A stretch of 46,173 nt of DNA from Planctomycetota bacterium (GTDB taxonomy: Bacteria > Planctomycetota > Phycisphaerae > WQYP01): contig JAJZGH010000003.1 of the NCBI GenBank assembly GCA_021798635.1, forward strand, positions 1 to 46,173, read 5' to 3'. The notes beneath the pieces are model-generated. The model saw only the letters and a list, made by a program, of their open reading frames with translations. It was not told the origin of the DNA and ran no database searches. A program made the position numbers and the translations under genes. Shown piece after piece: positions 32,339 to 41,928 of this stretch. Each line of letters begins with the position of its first letter. Position 1 is the stretch's first letter.

Positions 32339-34192
32339 TCATCGCTGGTGCCATAGTTCCAGCATCAGGCAGGCGAACAGGCGATGGGTATGATCGCGGT
32401 GGGATTGCTGATGTTCTTGAAGTAATGTCTGCAGAAACTTCTGGCTTTGTGCGGACCGGAAAAAAGAGGTTTTTGAAATTAACAGGTCGTGCAGGGGAGC
32501 GCGTAACTGTTGGCGGAACCATTGGCCGATGGGTAAACCAAAACCCTGTTTGGAGCGGTGGGTTATGGCGGGTGGGAGCAGATCGGCAAAACTGCTTTTG
32601 AGTGCCAGCTTTCCGCTGCGGTAATTCAGCAGTTCTGCCGTGGGTATGGCGGCGGCGGATGCTATCACGTGGTGATCCAGAAATGGACTGCGAACTTCAA
32701 GGGCGTTGGCCATGGAGGCGCTATCCACCTTCCACAGAACATCGCCCGGTAAATAATGCTGTTGATCAAGCTGCATGGCTAAGCGAACGGCATCGGACGA
32801 TTTATCTGCAGGGGCCGGCCACGCTAACAATAGATCATCATCCGAAAGCTCCGGCAGCAGCGCGTGCAAATCTGCCGGCGAAAATAGTCTGGTTAATGCG
32901 GCATACCGCAAAGGCCAGGAGGGTTGCCGGGTTGCGGCATGAAATCTGCGCATGCGCGGATGCGGATTTACCAATATGCCGGCAGCCGCGAGAAGACGTG
33001 ATAAACGGGGTGCGTCGGTGATGAGCTGTAAGGCACGATACCGATCATACCCGCCAAAGATCTCATCTCCGCCATCACCGCTGATGGCACAGGGGGCCAC
33101 CATGCGGGCGCAATTTGCCAAATAATACGTGGGCAAAATAGAGGAATCGGCAAACGGTTGCCCGAGTGTATAACGCATCAGCCATTGCAGAGTCTCCATA
33201 GCATCGGCACCGGCGTTGACCTGAAAGGTATGATGCTGCGAGCCAATATGATTCGCGGCGATCTGGGCAAAAGAGGTTTCATCAAAGGCCGCCTCGGCAA
33301 AGCCGATGCTGATGGTATTGATGCGGTCTGACCCAATGTTGGCGGCGTGGCGCTGCATAAGACCGGCGATAATCGTGGAATCAATTCCACCCGAAAGAAA
33401 ACACGCCATAGGAACATCGGCGTGCATCTGGGAAGCAACCGCAGCGCTAATAACTGATGAAATATCCGCGCCGCCCGGTACCGGCGCGTGCGGGGCCGGC
33501 AGCGCGGGCTGCCAATAATATTGCCGGTGGAGATGATCCTGACGGGCAGTCAAACATTCTCCGGGCGATAATTGAAAAATGTTTTCATAAATTGTAAACG
33601 GCGGCGGAAGGTAGCCATGCGCCAGATACCCCGCCACGGACCGCGTGGATACTACCGCCCTGGCACCAAGCGCCAGCAGCGCGGGAACGGTGCTGGCGAA
33701 ATAAAGCACGTTGTCCGCACACTGATAAAACAGCGGCTTTTGTCCCATGCGGTCACGGGCCAAAAACAGCGTCCGGCTGCGCGTATCCCAAACGGCGAAG
33801 GCGAACATGCCGGTTAATTTTTCGGGCATGGCCGAATTCCATTGTTCCCAGCCATGCACGAGCACTTCGGTATCGCTGTGATCACTGGCAAAGGTGTGTC
33901 CCGATTGTTTTAATTGCGACCGCAAGTCCCGGTGATTATATATTTCGCCATTGAAAACCACCTGCACGCTCTGATCTTCATTGCCCATGGGTTGCGTACC
34001 GCCGGCGAGGTCAACAATGCTTAAGCGGCGGTGCAATAAAACGCAGGCGGGGTTGTGGCTGTCGCGCCAGCGGCCCGCGCCATCCGGGCCGCGATGGGCG
34101 AGAAGTTGATCAACCGTGTTCAGTGTGTCGTCAGAAATCGCGGGCTTGTCGGCGGGAGAATTCCATTGAATAATTCCGGCAAAACCACACAT
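32339..34192 (-). CDS. asnB: Asparagine synthase (glutamine-hydrolysing)
   Basis: 617 residues, the usual class-B length. The N-terminal glutaminase starts MCGFAGI with the catalytic Cys2, then RGPDGAG, SIVDLAGGTQPMGNED and FNGEIYNH. The C-terminal synthetase has SGGIDSTIIAGL (pyrophosphate loop) and SGDGGDEIFGGYDRY. It makes asparagine from aspartate, glutamine and ATP. Some related proteins act in polysaccharide or peptide modification clusters, but none is nearby. It starts nine bases after the stop of the RNase D gene, without a clear ribosome binding site, so translation is probably coupled. Confidence 0.95.
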   Translation of the reverse strand: MCGFAGIIQWNSPADKPAISDDTLNTVDQLLAHRGPDGAGRWRDSHNPACVLLHRRLSIVDLAGGTQPMGNEDQSVQVVFNGEIYNHRDLRSQLKQSGHTFASDHSDTEVLVHGWEQWNSAMPEKLTGMFAFAVWDTRSRTLFLARDRMGQKPLFYQCADNVLYFASTVPALLALGARAVVSTRSVAGYLAHGYLPPPFTIYENIFQLSPGECLTARQDHLHRQYYWQPALPAPHAPVPGGADISSVISAAVASQMHADVPMACFLSGGIDSTIIAGLMQRHAANIGSDRINTISIGFAEAAFDETSFAQIAANHIGSQHHTFQVNAGADAMETLQWLMRYTLGQPFADSSILPTYYLANCARMVAPCAISGDGGDEIFGGYDRYRALQLITDAPRLSRLLAAAGILVNPHPRMRRFHAATRQPSWPLRYAALTRLFSPADLHALLPELSDDDLLLAWPAPADKSSDAVRLAMQLDQQHYLPGDVLWKVDSASMANALEVRSPFLDHHVIASAAAIPTAELLNYRSGKLALKSSFADLLPPAITHRSKQGFGLPIGQWFRQQLRAPLHDLLISKTSFFRSAQSQKFLQTLLQEHQQSHRDHTHRLFACLMLELWHQR

Positions 34193-34201
34193 GGCCAGAA
34201 C

Positions 34202-35407
34202 TCACTGTGTCAAAGGTTCAAGAACACCATTGCGGCAGTTAAGAGTGATGGTGCGCTGTGCGGTCAGACAATCCAGCAATGCTTTGCCCAGACATTCATA
34301 CCGCCATCCGCCGGCAAGCTTATGGTTGGTCAGGGGTTTGCCGCCACGCAGGAGATGCGCGAATTCCAGCACGTCGGTCTGAGAAGCGACCAGAGCGGTA
34401 CTGACATGGTTGGCAATGCAAATGGTTTGCGCCAGTGCCCAGGCGGTTTCGCCAAATACCCGCGCATCAGGGGATTCGTCGATTTCCTCGGCAGCGGGTG
34501 GAAAGGCGGATTCGGGTTGCTTTTTCAGACGCGAAATAAGCGACACAATAAATTCCGCATAAGAGGCCAATTCCCGTGACGGGAACTCTTTAATGTTGTT
34601 AAGGCTCGAGGCCCTGGCGGGCAATTGTTTGGCGATGTCCCGTAGGACGTTATCCGGCAGCATGGTGCGGGCGGGTAAATCGTGTTCAAAAGCCAGTTGT
34701 TCACGCCAGGCACAAAGTTCACGCAGCGCCGCCAGTTGCAGGGAATTCAAACTGCGGGGGGCTTTAAGTTTCAGATACGCCAACTGCGGATCATTGGGCC
34801 GCACCGCGGCATCGCAGCGTTCCTCACACGCTGCGGCGGCCCACGCGTGGCGGTTGTGGGACGACAGACGTTGTGAAAGTGCAGCGTAAATAGAGGAGAG
34901 ATATTTGACATCATCAATGGCATATTCATGCTGGGCCTGGGTCAGGGGACGGCGGTCCCAGGCGCTGTAGGTGTGAGCCTTGGCCAATGTTACGCCGCAG
35001 AAATACTCCACCAGCCGGGCATAAGAAAGCGGATAGCCCAAGCCGACCAACCCGGCAAGCACCTGGGTATCCACGACGTTTGCAGGCCGGGAGCCGCTGC
35101 GTTGAGCAAGAATGGCGAGATCCTGTTCACCGGCGTGACATATTTTTAAGATCGCCGGATCAGAAAGCAGAGCCAGTAAAGGGGTAAGATCATCCAGGGC
35201 CATGGGATCAACAAGATGCACCTGTTCACCGATGGAAATCTGGATCAGACAAAGAATGGGCGTATAGGATGTTTCGCCGATAAACTCGGTATCAATACCG
35301 AAAGCTGCGGCGGCTTTCAGTTGATCACATAACGCCAGAAGCTCAGCTTGGCCGGCAAGCAGCATGGCGTGGGGCGGTTCATGTTTGGCTGATTTCACAC
35401 TGTGCAT
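34202..35407 (-). CDS. rnd: Ribonuclease D
   Basis: 401 residues. DEDD-family 3'-5' exonuclease: FGIDTEFIGE (Asp and Glu), the Asp of VVDTQVLAGL, and YAIDDVKYLSSIY (Tyr and Asp), followed by an HRDC domain (LAALRELCAWREQLA). RNase D trims 3' ends of tRNA and other small RNAs. The frame is open to a TTG at 35443. The ATG at 35407 is chosen because a promoter-like pair ends seven bases before it and would exclude longer forms. asnB follows closely on the same strand. Confidence 0.92.
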   Translation of the reverse strand: MHSVKSAKHEPPHAMLLAGQAELLALCDQLKAAAAFGIDTEFIGETSYTPILCLIQISIGEQVHLVDPMALDDLTPLLALLSDPAILKICHAGEQDLAILAQRSGSRPANVVDTQVLAGLVGLGYPLSYARLVEYFCGVTLAKAHTYSAWDRRPLTQAQHEYAIDDVKYLSSIYAALSQRLSSHNRHAWAAAACEERCDAAVRPNDPQLAYLKLKAPRSLNSLQLAALRELCAWREQLAFEHDLPARTMLPDNVLRDIAKQLPARASSLNNIKEFPSRELASYAEFIVSLISRLKKQPESAFPPAAEEIDESPDARVFGETAWALAQTICIANHVSTALVASQTDVLEFAHLLRGGKPLTNHKLAGGWRYECLGKALLDCLTAQRTITLNCRNGVLEPLTQ

Positions 35408-35414
35408 ATCGCGT

Positions 35415-35443
35415 ATTCTGCGGGGGAATGCAATTTCGGGCAA
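35415..35443 (-). promoter_or_regulatory. Promoter of rnd-asnB (leaderless type)
   Basis: On the minus strand, TTGCCC (35443-35438), 17-bp spacer, CAGAAT (35420-35415). The ATG at 35407 follows after seven bases, exactly the spacing seen for ppx and ribF. Confidence 0.5.
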
Positions 35444-35688
35444 GTCTGACGGCGGTCTGGGGGCAAATCGAACGACAGGCAGAGTGTTTGGCCATGCAGA
35501 AGGTGGGGTTGTGGAGCAGCGGGGGCAAGTCGCATTCTGGACATACTGGTAGTATTATTTGAGTATCAGTGGGGATACGGGTCAGGAGGGTTTGGAAGCG
35601 CTTCGCTTTTGGAGAGTGCGAGAAGCGAGATACCGAATGCCACGCGACAGGCTCGTGTCATGATGAAAGTATAAAATTGGGATGGTTT

Positions 35689-37203
35689 ATGGCGTACAGA
35701 TTTGCCAAGGGAATCTGCGTACTGGGCACCTTGCTTGCGGCCCCCCTGCCGGTGCTGTCGGCCAACACTGCCCCGGCCGCGTCACCAAAAAGCAATAACC
35801 CGCAAACCCGACCTCCGAACCTACAACAGCTCCAGCAGGAATTAAACTCACTGCAACAAGAAGTAGCGACACTTAAAACACAGCAGAAAAAGCGGTGGGA
35901 TAGCCGCTTCACCACGCAACAGGTACACGCGATTGTGGAATCGGTACTCAACGATGCGCAGCGCAAGGCTCAAGTGCTGCAACGGCAGGCCACCACCTGC
36001 CACGATCATCGCTTTTACATCGTCGGCAACAAGAATCTGTTTTGCCTGACGATTCGCGGCGATGTGCAGGCGGAGTATACGTTTGCCAGCAGTACGGTAG
36101 GAAATGCCCAAACCATCGATTTGAGCGGCAATCCAGCTGTACCGCCGGCCGTGGGCGACACGAGTAAATTTACGTTGCGTCGGGCACGGCTGATTTTTTC
36201 GGGGCATATTGTTCAGCGGCAGCTTATCTATGAAATATCCGGAGATTTCGCGGGGTCAAGCAATACCTATGGCTATTTCCAGATTAAAACTACTTATGGC
36301 GGTTACTGTTTTAATAAAGCGATAGAGTTGCGAGCCGGCGTATTACCCGTGCCTTTTACTTTTTTAGATGAGTATTCGGCCACGGGGGATGACTTCGGCT
36401 TACACCCCCTGCTGTCGGTACCATTTAATGCTGAGCGTTCCATGGGACTGGATTTATCAGGATGGCTTATCGCGGGACATTTCAGTTACGATATGCAGAT
36501 CAACAATGGCTCGAAAGCCGGCAGCACCTCCACGGCACTGGACAACCGTTTCGGCTACTACGTGCGTGCGCAGTGGTCCGATCGTTGCGTGCGAAGTTTT
36601 CACAGGGAAGCGGATTTTCGGGAGCGGCGACGTTTAGCCTGGATGCTGGGCGCGGGGCTGGGGTATGAAGAACAAAATTCCACGTCCAGCGCGTTTCCCG
36701 CCCCACAGACGACATTAACCCTGCCCGGCCTGGCCACACCGGCTGGCGCGGGCTACTATCCCGGTATTCCGGTCAATGGTGCGATTTACCGCGCCACCAC
36801 GGACTTCCACATTAAATATGAAGGTCTTGATGCCAACGTGACCGCGTTTTTCCAGCAATACAATGACCGGCCTCCCGCAGGCGCTTCGACCGACAGTTTT
36901 GCGACCGCGTTTGGACGCAGAAGTCTTTTTGAGTTCGCCTACTACGGAGAGATGGGGTATTTTCTGGTGCCGCCTCGCTGGCAGATCATCGGACGCGCCG
37001 GAGAATTACTGACGGAATCAGGGAACAGGCAAATGATGGAATATGGCCTGGGACTAAATTATTATTTCTATGGTGAGAACGCCCGCATCCAAACCGCGAT
37101 TATCTACATTCCTGATGCCGCAGCACTTTCAAGCAGCAGCATGAACATCGTCAGCAATGCGCAGAACCTTGTATCATTTGTGCAATTCCAGCTTAAGTTT
37201 TAA
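35689..37203 (+). CDS. OprO/OprP-like outer-membrane porin
   Basis: 504 residues. Signal peptide MAYRFAKGICVLGTLLAAPL (cleavage near VLSANT), then a Gln/Leu-rich coiled coil (LQQLQQELNSLQQEVATLK, about 50-70) as in planctomycete and OprP-type trimeric porins, then a beta barrel (LRRARLIFSGHI, ELRAGVLPVPFTFLDEY, SYDMQINNGSK) ending in a C-terminal Phe. Members pass phosphate or pyrophosphate; selectivity cannot be told here. The frame is open to 35569 but the signal peptide fixes the start; GGGATGG precedes it. The last 11 bp overlap the end of the convergent permease gene. A GAAGCGCTTC palindrome sits near 35595 upstream. Confidence 0.85.
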   Translation: MAYRFAKGICVLGTLLAAPLPVLSANTAPAASPKSNNPQTRPPNLQQLQQELNSLQQEVATLKTQQKKRWDSRFTTQQVHAIVESVLNDAQRKAQVLQRQATTCHDHRFYIVGNKNLFCLTIRGDVQAEYTFASSTVGNAQTIDLSGNPAVPPAVGDTSKFTLRRARLIFSGHIVQRQLIYEISGDFAGSSNTYGYFQIKTTYGGYCFNKAIELRAGVLPVPFTFLDEYSATGDDFGLHPLLSVPFNAERSMGLDLSGWLIAGHFSYDMQINNGSKAGSTSTALDNRFGYYVRAQWSDRCVRSFHREADFRERRRLAWMLGAGLGYEEQNSTSSAFPAPQTTLTLPGLATPAGAGYYPGIPVNGAIYRATTDFHIKYEGLDANVTAFFQQYNDRPPAGASTDSFATAFGRRSLFEFAYYGEMGYFLVPPRWQIIGRAGELLTESGNRQMMEYGLGLNYYFYGENARIQTAIIYIPDAAALSSSSMNIVSNAQNLVSFVQFQLKF

Positions 37204-38179
37204 CCTCCGGCCACGGCACGTTGATATAACGGGGGCCGGGGGCTTTGCGGGACATGATAGCCAATGCGACGATGGCGGCCAGATAGGGCAGCATCTGAAA
37301 AAATTGGAAGGGCACATGGGTCAGGGCGTGGAGGGCGGTATTTTGCGAGGTGTAACGCGCGGTTTGCAGGGTCTGTTGCAGGCTGTTAATTAATCCGAAA
37401 AACAGGCATCCACCGATGATGCCCGGCAATTTCCAGCGACCAAAAATCACCAGCGCTAAAACCACAAACCCCTGGCCACCGGTCATATTGGTTGCGAAGG
37501 CATGGGTTTGCATAATGCTTAAATATGCCCCGGCAGCACCTGAGCACGCCCCCGCGAAAAGCAAACACAGGGACCGCCCCATTCGCACCCGGACGCCCGC
37601 CGCGTGACATGCCTCCGGTGCGTCACCTAATGCACCGATAATTAACCCCAGGCGCGTATGACGCAGCACCCACCAAACCACAACACATAGACATAGTGTG
37701 ATGTAACATAGCGCATACTGGTCAAAGAACACCGGTCCCAGAAATGCGATCTGATGCAACAGAGGAATCGGCACGCGCGAAAAGCCGCTGCCGTGCGGCA
37801 ACGCCGTGGAAAAGCCGAGATTTTCCCGCCAGTTCTGGTACATCATCCAGACCATGCCGCTTAGGCCCACGCCCAGCAGGTCCATAGCCGTGCCGGCGAC
37901 AATCTGATCCGCCCTGCCCCACACGCAGGCCGCCGCGAATATCATTGCCATGATCATTCCCGCCGCTATGGCCGCCAACAATCCGACCGTGCCATGATTA
38001 CTGACCCCCGTGACGGTGTAGGCGGCGATGCAGCCCATGAGCATGGTGCCTTCAATGCCAATATTAATAACACCGGACAATTCCCCGACGAGTTCACCGA
38101 CACCGGCGAGAATCATAGGCGTGGCCGCAGTCAGGGCCTGGCGAGATAAAAACGTGATCATATTGTGCGATGCGGTCAT
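37193..38179 (-). CDS. ABC transporter permease, BMP/nucleoside-type, second subunit
   Basis: 328 residues with about eight to ten hydrophobic helices. VGELVGELSGVINIGIEGTMLMG near the N-terminus and TRLGLIIGALGDAPEACHAAGVRV in the cytoplasmic coupling loop are typical of the NupQ/YufQ-like permeases of BMP-type importers. It forms the channel with the other permease, whose stop codon it overlaps by four bases (ATGA). The last gene of a four-gene minus-strand operon; its 3' end overlaps the porin gene by 11 bp. Confidence 0.92.
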   Translation of the reverse strand: MTASHNMITFLSRQALTAATPMILAGVGELVGELSGVINIGIEGTMLMGCIAAYTVTGVSNHGTVGLLAAIAAGMIMAMIFAAACVWGRADQIVAGTAMDLLGVGLSGMVWMMYQNWRENLGFSTALPHGSGFSRVPIPLLHQIAFLGPVFFDQYALCYITLCLCVVVWWVLRHTRLGLIIGALGDAPEACHAAGVRVRMGRSLCLLFAGACSGAAGAYLSIMQTHAFATNMTGGQGFVVLALVIFGRWKLPGIIGGCLFFGLINSLQQTLQTARYTSQNTALHALTHVPFQFFQMLPYLAAIVALAIMSRKAPGPRYINVPWPEVKT

Positions 38180-39267
38180 GGCGCGGACTCCTGCGTTGGA
38201 GCCGTTACGCGGCGGTCTGCACGGCGCGATTTTCGCAGGGATAATCCGGCCAGCACCAGCATGACCAGGATTATTAGCGCCTTGATAACATTGGCCATAT
38301 TATGCGGCAGCGCCAAAGAGCTTTCCTCCACGCGATAGGCGCCAGTATCCAGAAAGCCAAAAAATAGAGCTGAGATAATAATTCCCAGCGGGTTCAAGCG
38401 GCCCAACAGCGCAACGGCAATCCCGGCGTAGCCATAATTTCCCATGTGGGCGGTCATAAAATGCACCTGCCCCAGAAGTTGAATGGCCCCGCCCAGGCCC
38501 GCGCAAGCTCCGCTGATGAACATGATTTGAAATTGTCGCGCCGTTACGGGCATTTTCATAGCTCGCGCCGTACCCGGATTTAGCCCAACGACCCGTGCCT
38601 CAAACCCGAAGATGGACCGTTGTTGAACTACCCACAGCAGCACCGCAAGCACCAGAGCGAGAATAATTCCAATGTGAAAATCGGTATAGGGGACAAACAG
38701 GGGCAGCCAATATTTACCGGCAATTTCCGGGCTTTGGGCCGCTGCGGTTCCCAGGGCCTGCAACGGCCCCTGCAAAGCCGCCTGAGCCAGATACAGGGCC
38801 ACAAAATTGAGGAGAATGGTAGATAGCACCACGGGTACGGATCTGTAACGCTCAAGGTATTGAGCGACAAGTCCCCAAAGGCCCCCCGCCACCGCCCCGC
38901 CGAGCAAGGCGGTTGGAATCACCAGCGCCGGCTGATGAAAAATCATCATGCGCGTGGTTAAGGCGACAGCGGTCAAAGCGCCAAGCAGAAATTGGCCTTG
39001 TGCACCAATATTTAATACGCCGGCACGAAATGCAACTCCCGCCGCCAGCCCCGTCAACAGCAACGGGCAGGCATCGGCACAGGAACTGCTTAGGGCGTAC
39101 CAACTTCCCGCTGCGCCGCGGAGCCATAAATCCGCAAGGCGTATAGGCGGATACCCCAACAGCGCTGCCGCACCAATCGCCAGAGCCAATACCACGCCAC
39201 ACACCAGTGCGGCCAGGGCTACCGCGATTGCAGCGCTCCAGATGTTGCCGAAAAATCGCTTGAACAT
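38176..39267 (-). CDS. ABC transporter permease, BMP/nucleoside-type, first subunit
   Basis: 363 residues, multi-spanning, with FRAGVLNIGAQGQFLLGALTAV and SIFGFEARVVGLNPGTARAMKMP (coupling loop), matching NupP/YufP-like permeases. The frame is open to 39321, but the ATG at 39267 (MFKRFFGN) shares one base with the ATPase stop codon (TGATG), a coupling arrangement that decides the start. It works with the other permease and the double ATPase as a nucleoside importer. Confidence 0.92.
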   Translation of the reverse strand: MFKRFFGNIWSAAIAVALAALVCGVVLALAIGAAALLGYPPIRLADLWLRGAAGSWYALSSSCADACPLLLTGLAAGVAFRAGVLNIGAQGQFLLGALTAVALTTRMMIFHQPALVIPTALLGGAVAGGLWGLVAQYLERYRSVPVVLSTILLNFVALYLAQAALQGPLQALGTAAAQSPEIAGKYWLPLFVPYTDFHIGIILALVLAVLLWVVQQRSIFGFEARVVGLNPGTARAMKMPVTARQFQIMFISGACAGLGGAIQLLGQVHFMTAHMGNYGYAGIAVALLGRLNPLGIIISALFFGFLDTGAYRVEESSLALPHNMANVIKALIILVMLVLAGLSLRKSRRADRRVTAPTQESAP

Positions 39268-40766
39268 CAGGCCCCCCCGAGCATCAGGCGTCCGATTTCC
39301 ACCGGGGTTGCTTGCGGCCAAGCGGTTGCGGTTAATGCTCCGCTGTTGATAACAGCCACGCGATCACTGATGGAAAGCAATTCATCCAGATCACCATGAA
39401 TCAGGATAATGCCCGCGCCCCGCGCGCGAGCTTCCAGTAATTGCCGCAGCACAAACGCCGTTGCACTGATATCCAGTCCGCGCGTGGGATTGACCGCCAG
39501 AATTAATTCCGGCTGTTGCGATAATTCTCTGGCCAGAACAATTTTCTGTTGATTGCCGCCGGAAAGCGTCGCCGCGGCATCCTCTATGCGGCGGCAGCGA
39601 ATATCGTACTGCCGCACCAGATCAGTGGAATGTTTTCGCCAGGTGCCATAGCGGCAAAAGCCCCAGCGGGCAAACGGACTCTGCCGATACTGACGCAGCA
39701 GCAAATTGGAAGTAACAGCCAGCGGAAGTACCAGTGCTTCTTTGTGCCGATCTTCCGGGATATAGCCAACGCGGATCGGTACGCTGGCATTCCCGCCACT
39801 GCGACGCACAATTCGCCCGGCCGTGGGATTTACCGCCCCGGAAATCAGAGCTGCCAGTTCGCTCTGGCCATTGCCATCCACACCCGCGATGCCGAGAATT
39901 TCATACGGACGCACCGTCAGGTTAATCTGCTTTAACACCGGCGGCCGACGCTTTCCTATGCGGTAATCCACATCCACAAGTTCCAGCATTGGCGGACCTT
40001 GAGTCGGGCGTGCCGAGGGCGTGAGTCGGGGCACGTCCACTTTGGCTCCGACCATTTTTTCCGCAATCTCTTCCACGGATAAATCCGCGATACTGCCGGA
40101 ATAAACCACTTTCCCTCGCCGCAAGATGGAAATCGATTGGCATATTCGCCTGGCTTCAAGAAGCTTATGGCTGATAAATAATACCGTCATTCCGGCCCGC
40201 GCCAGGCTCGCAACGGCGGCGGCCAACTCGTCCACTTCGGCCGGAGTCAAAGCTGCGGTCGGTTCATCGAGGATCAGAATTTTACCGCCGCCGCACAGCG
40301 CTTTAATAATCTCCACGCGCTGCTGCCGCCCCACGGCCAAAGTTCCGACCGGCGCATCAAGTTCCAGCGGCCAGTTTAATTTCCGGCACCAGGAATCAAT
40401 ATCCTGAAGCAATTTGCGGGGGCGGCGCGGAAGCAAGGATTTACCGGCCGCCAGTACAATGTTCTCCAGAACGCTTTGATTCTCTACCAGCTTAAAGTGC
40501 TGATGCACCATACCGATGCCATGCGAGCGGGCGGCGCGTACCGAGCCAGTGGAAATCGGGACACCCATGATTTCCATGCGTCCGGAATCCGGGCACATCA
40601 GTCCGGCGATGATATTCATGAGCGTGGTTTTGCCGGCTCCATTCTCGCCGAGAATGCCATGGACAGTCCCGGCCTGCACCTCCAGCGTGACGTCATCCAA
40701 GGCGCAAACGCCGCCGAACGATTTGCAGATGCCGGTAAGGCCTAAAGCGGGATGCGCCGTGGTCAT
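39267..40766 (-). CDS. ABC transporter ATP-binding protein with two nucleotide-binding domains
   Basis: 499 residues, as in NupO/YufO and RbsA-type proteins. Domain 1: Walker A GENGAGKTT, Q-loop MVHQHFKLVE, ILDEPTAALTP. Domain 2: a degenerate Walker A GVDGNGQSEL, the signature LSGGNQQK and NPTRGLD in Walker B. The second site lacks the usual Lys, as is common in this family. The frame is open to 40898; the ATG at 40766 (MTTAHPALGLTGICKSFGG) follows a G-rich stretch and fits family length. It lies 139 bp after the binding-protein gene. Confidence 0.94.
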   Translation of the reverse strand: MTTAHPALGLTGICKSFGGVCALDDVTLEVQAGTVHGILGENGAGKTTLMNIIAGLMCPDSGRMEIMGVPISTGSVRAARSHGIGMVHQHFKLVENQSVLENIVLAAGKSLLPRRPRKLLQDIDSWCRKLNWPLELDAPVGTLAVGRQQRVEIIKALCGGGKILILDEPTAALTPAEVDELAAAVASLARAGMTVLFISHKLLEARRICQSISILRRGKVVYSGSIADLSVEEIAEKMVGAKVDVPRLTPSARPTQGPPMLELVDVDYRIGKRRPPVLKQINLTVRPYEILGIAGVDGNGQSELAALISGAVNPTAGRIVRRSGGNASVPIRVGYIPEDRHKEALVLPLAVTSNLLLRQYRQSPFARWGFCRYGTWRKHSTDLVRQYDIRCRRIEDAAATLSGGNQQKIVLARELSQQPELILAVNPTRGLDISATAFVLRQLLEARARGAGIILIHGDLDELLSISDRVAVINSGALTATAWPQATPVEIGRLMLGGA

Positions 40767-40905
40767 CCAAGCCCCCCATCCCCGTGGCACTGCCGAGGTA
40801 TGCCTATGTGATCCTGCATAGATAATTGATTCCGTTTTACAGTTTGGGTCATCATTCGTGCGCGATTGACGGGCTGCGGCCTTCCGGCTTGGACACACGT
40901 CGGCA

Positions 40906-41928
40906 TCATGGTGTAACCTTTATTTTGCCGGCCAGTAATTCCTGCCTGGCGTGGGCCACGGCCTTTTGCATCGTCGGGGTAATAACCGATCCAATAAGCT
41001 TGGGGTTTAACACCACAACGCACACGCCATTTTGCAGGTTTTCCGGTGCCACGCCGGGCTTAAACGTTCCGCGCTTCACCTGTACAGCGACACGCAGAAA
41101 GGCCCGATCCAGCCGGATCACCGCACTGGCGGGAGTATACGAGGCGCAGGTGCGATTGTTATTCTGATTGCTGTTGGACCCGAACACGTAGACCGGACCA
41201 TGGCCCAATGTGTTGGCTTGCGCAACGGCCTCAAATACGCCACGGCTGGCGGCATCAACATTTTGATAAATCACATCAATGCCCTGCTGGATAAACGCCT
41301 GGGCCTGACTTTTAGACAATGCCGGCTGATCCCAACTGGTGTAAGCAGCGGCGACTTTAATGGTACGATTGACACTCTTAGCCCCCGCCGCGAATCCACG
41401 GTAGCACGCCACGACTGACGGAATGGCTTCGCCACCGATAAAACCGATTTTTCCGGTTTTGCTTAACATGGCAGCTAATATTCCCAGTTGATACGAAGGC
41501 TGCGCGAGATCAAAATTCAGCGTCAGTACCCCAGGCTTGGTGGTGTCAGCCCCGCTGACGGCAAATTTTGTTTCATGGGCGGTTGCCGCAACTTGGGCAG
41601 CCGGAATGAGAAACTCATAACCATGCCCAATAATGAGATTGTATCCCCGCATGGCGTACGACCGCATAACATCCACAGCGCGAACGGGGGAAATATGTTC
41701 CAGAATTGAAATATGGGCGTGGAGTTTCTTCTTCACCATGAGAATCGCATTTTTCCCTTCCTGATTCCATCCGCCATCGGTCACGCTGCCGGAACAAATA
41801 AAGGCGATGCGTAACGGCCCTTTGATTGCAGCGGCCCTGATTCCTGCAGCGCCGGAGAACATCAACATACAAAACGCCAGCATTGCCGCCGGCCCGTATA
41901 CGGGACGTAGAGAGCTTTTTTTCATCAT
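40906..41928 (-). CDS. BMP-family (PnrA/BmpA-like) substrate-binding protein
   Basis: 340 residues with a signal peptide (AAMLAFCMLMFSGAAGIRAAA). No good lipobox is present (LAFC has Phe before Cys), so it is probably free in the periplasm rather than a lipoprotein. GSVTDGGWNQEG, GHGYEF, FIGGEAIPSVVACYRGFAAG and DVIYQNVD follow the family that binds purine nucleosides. GGAG five bases before the ATG at 41928 decides the start over an open frame reaching 41991. It is the first gene of the importer operon, divergent from ackA-xfp. Confidence 0.92.
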   Translation of the reverse strand: MMKKSSLRPVYGPAAMLAFCMLMFSGAAGIRAAAIKGPLRIAFICSGSVTDGGWNQEGKNAILMVKKKLHAHISILEHISPVRAVDVMRSYAMRGYNLIIGHGYEFLIPAAQVAATAHETKFAVSGADTTKPGVLTLNFDLAQPSYQLGILAAMLSKTGKIGFIGGEAIPSVVACYRGFAAGAKSVNRTIKVAAAYTSWDQPALSKSQAQAFIQQGIDVIYQNVDAASRGVFEAVAQANTLGHGPVYVFGSNSNQNNNRTCASYTPASAVIRLDRAFLRVAVQVKRGTFKPGVAPENLQNGVCVVVLNPKLIGSVITPTMQKAVAHARQELLAGKIKVTP

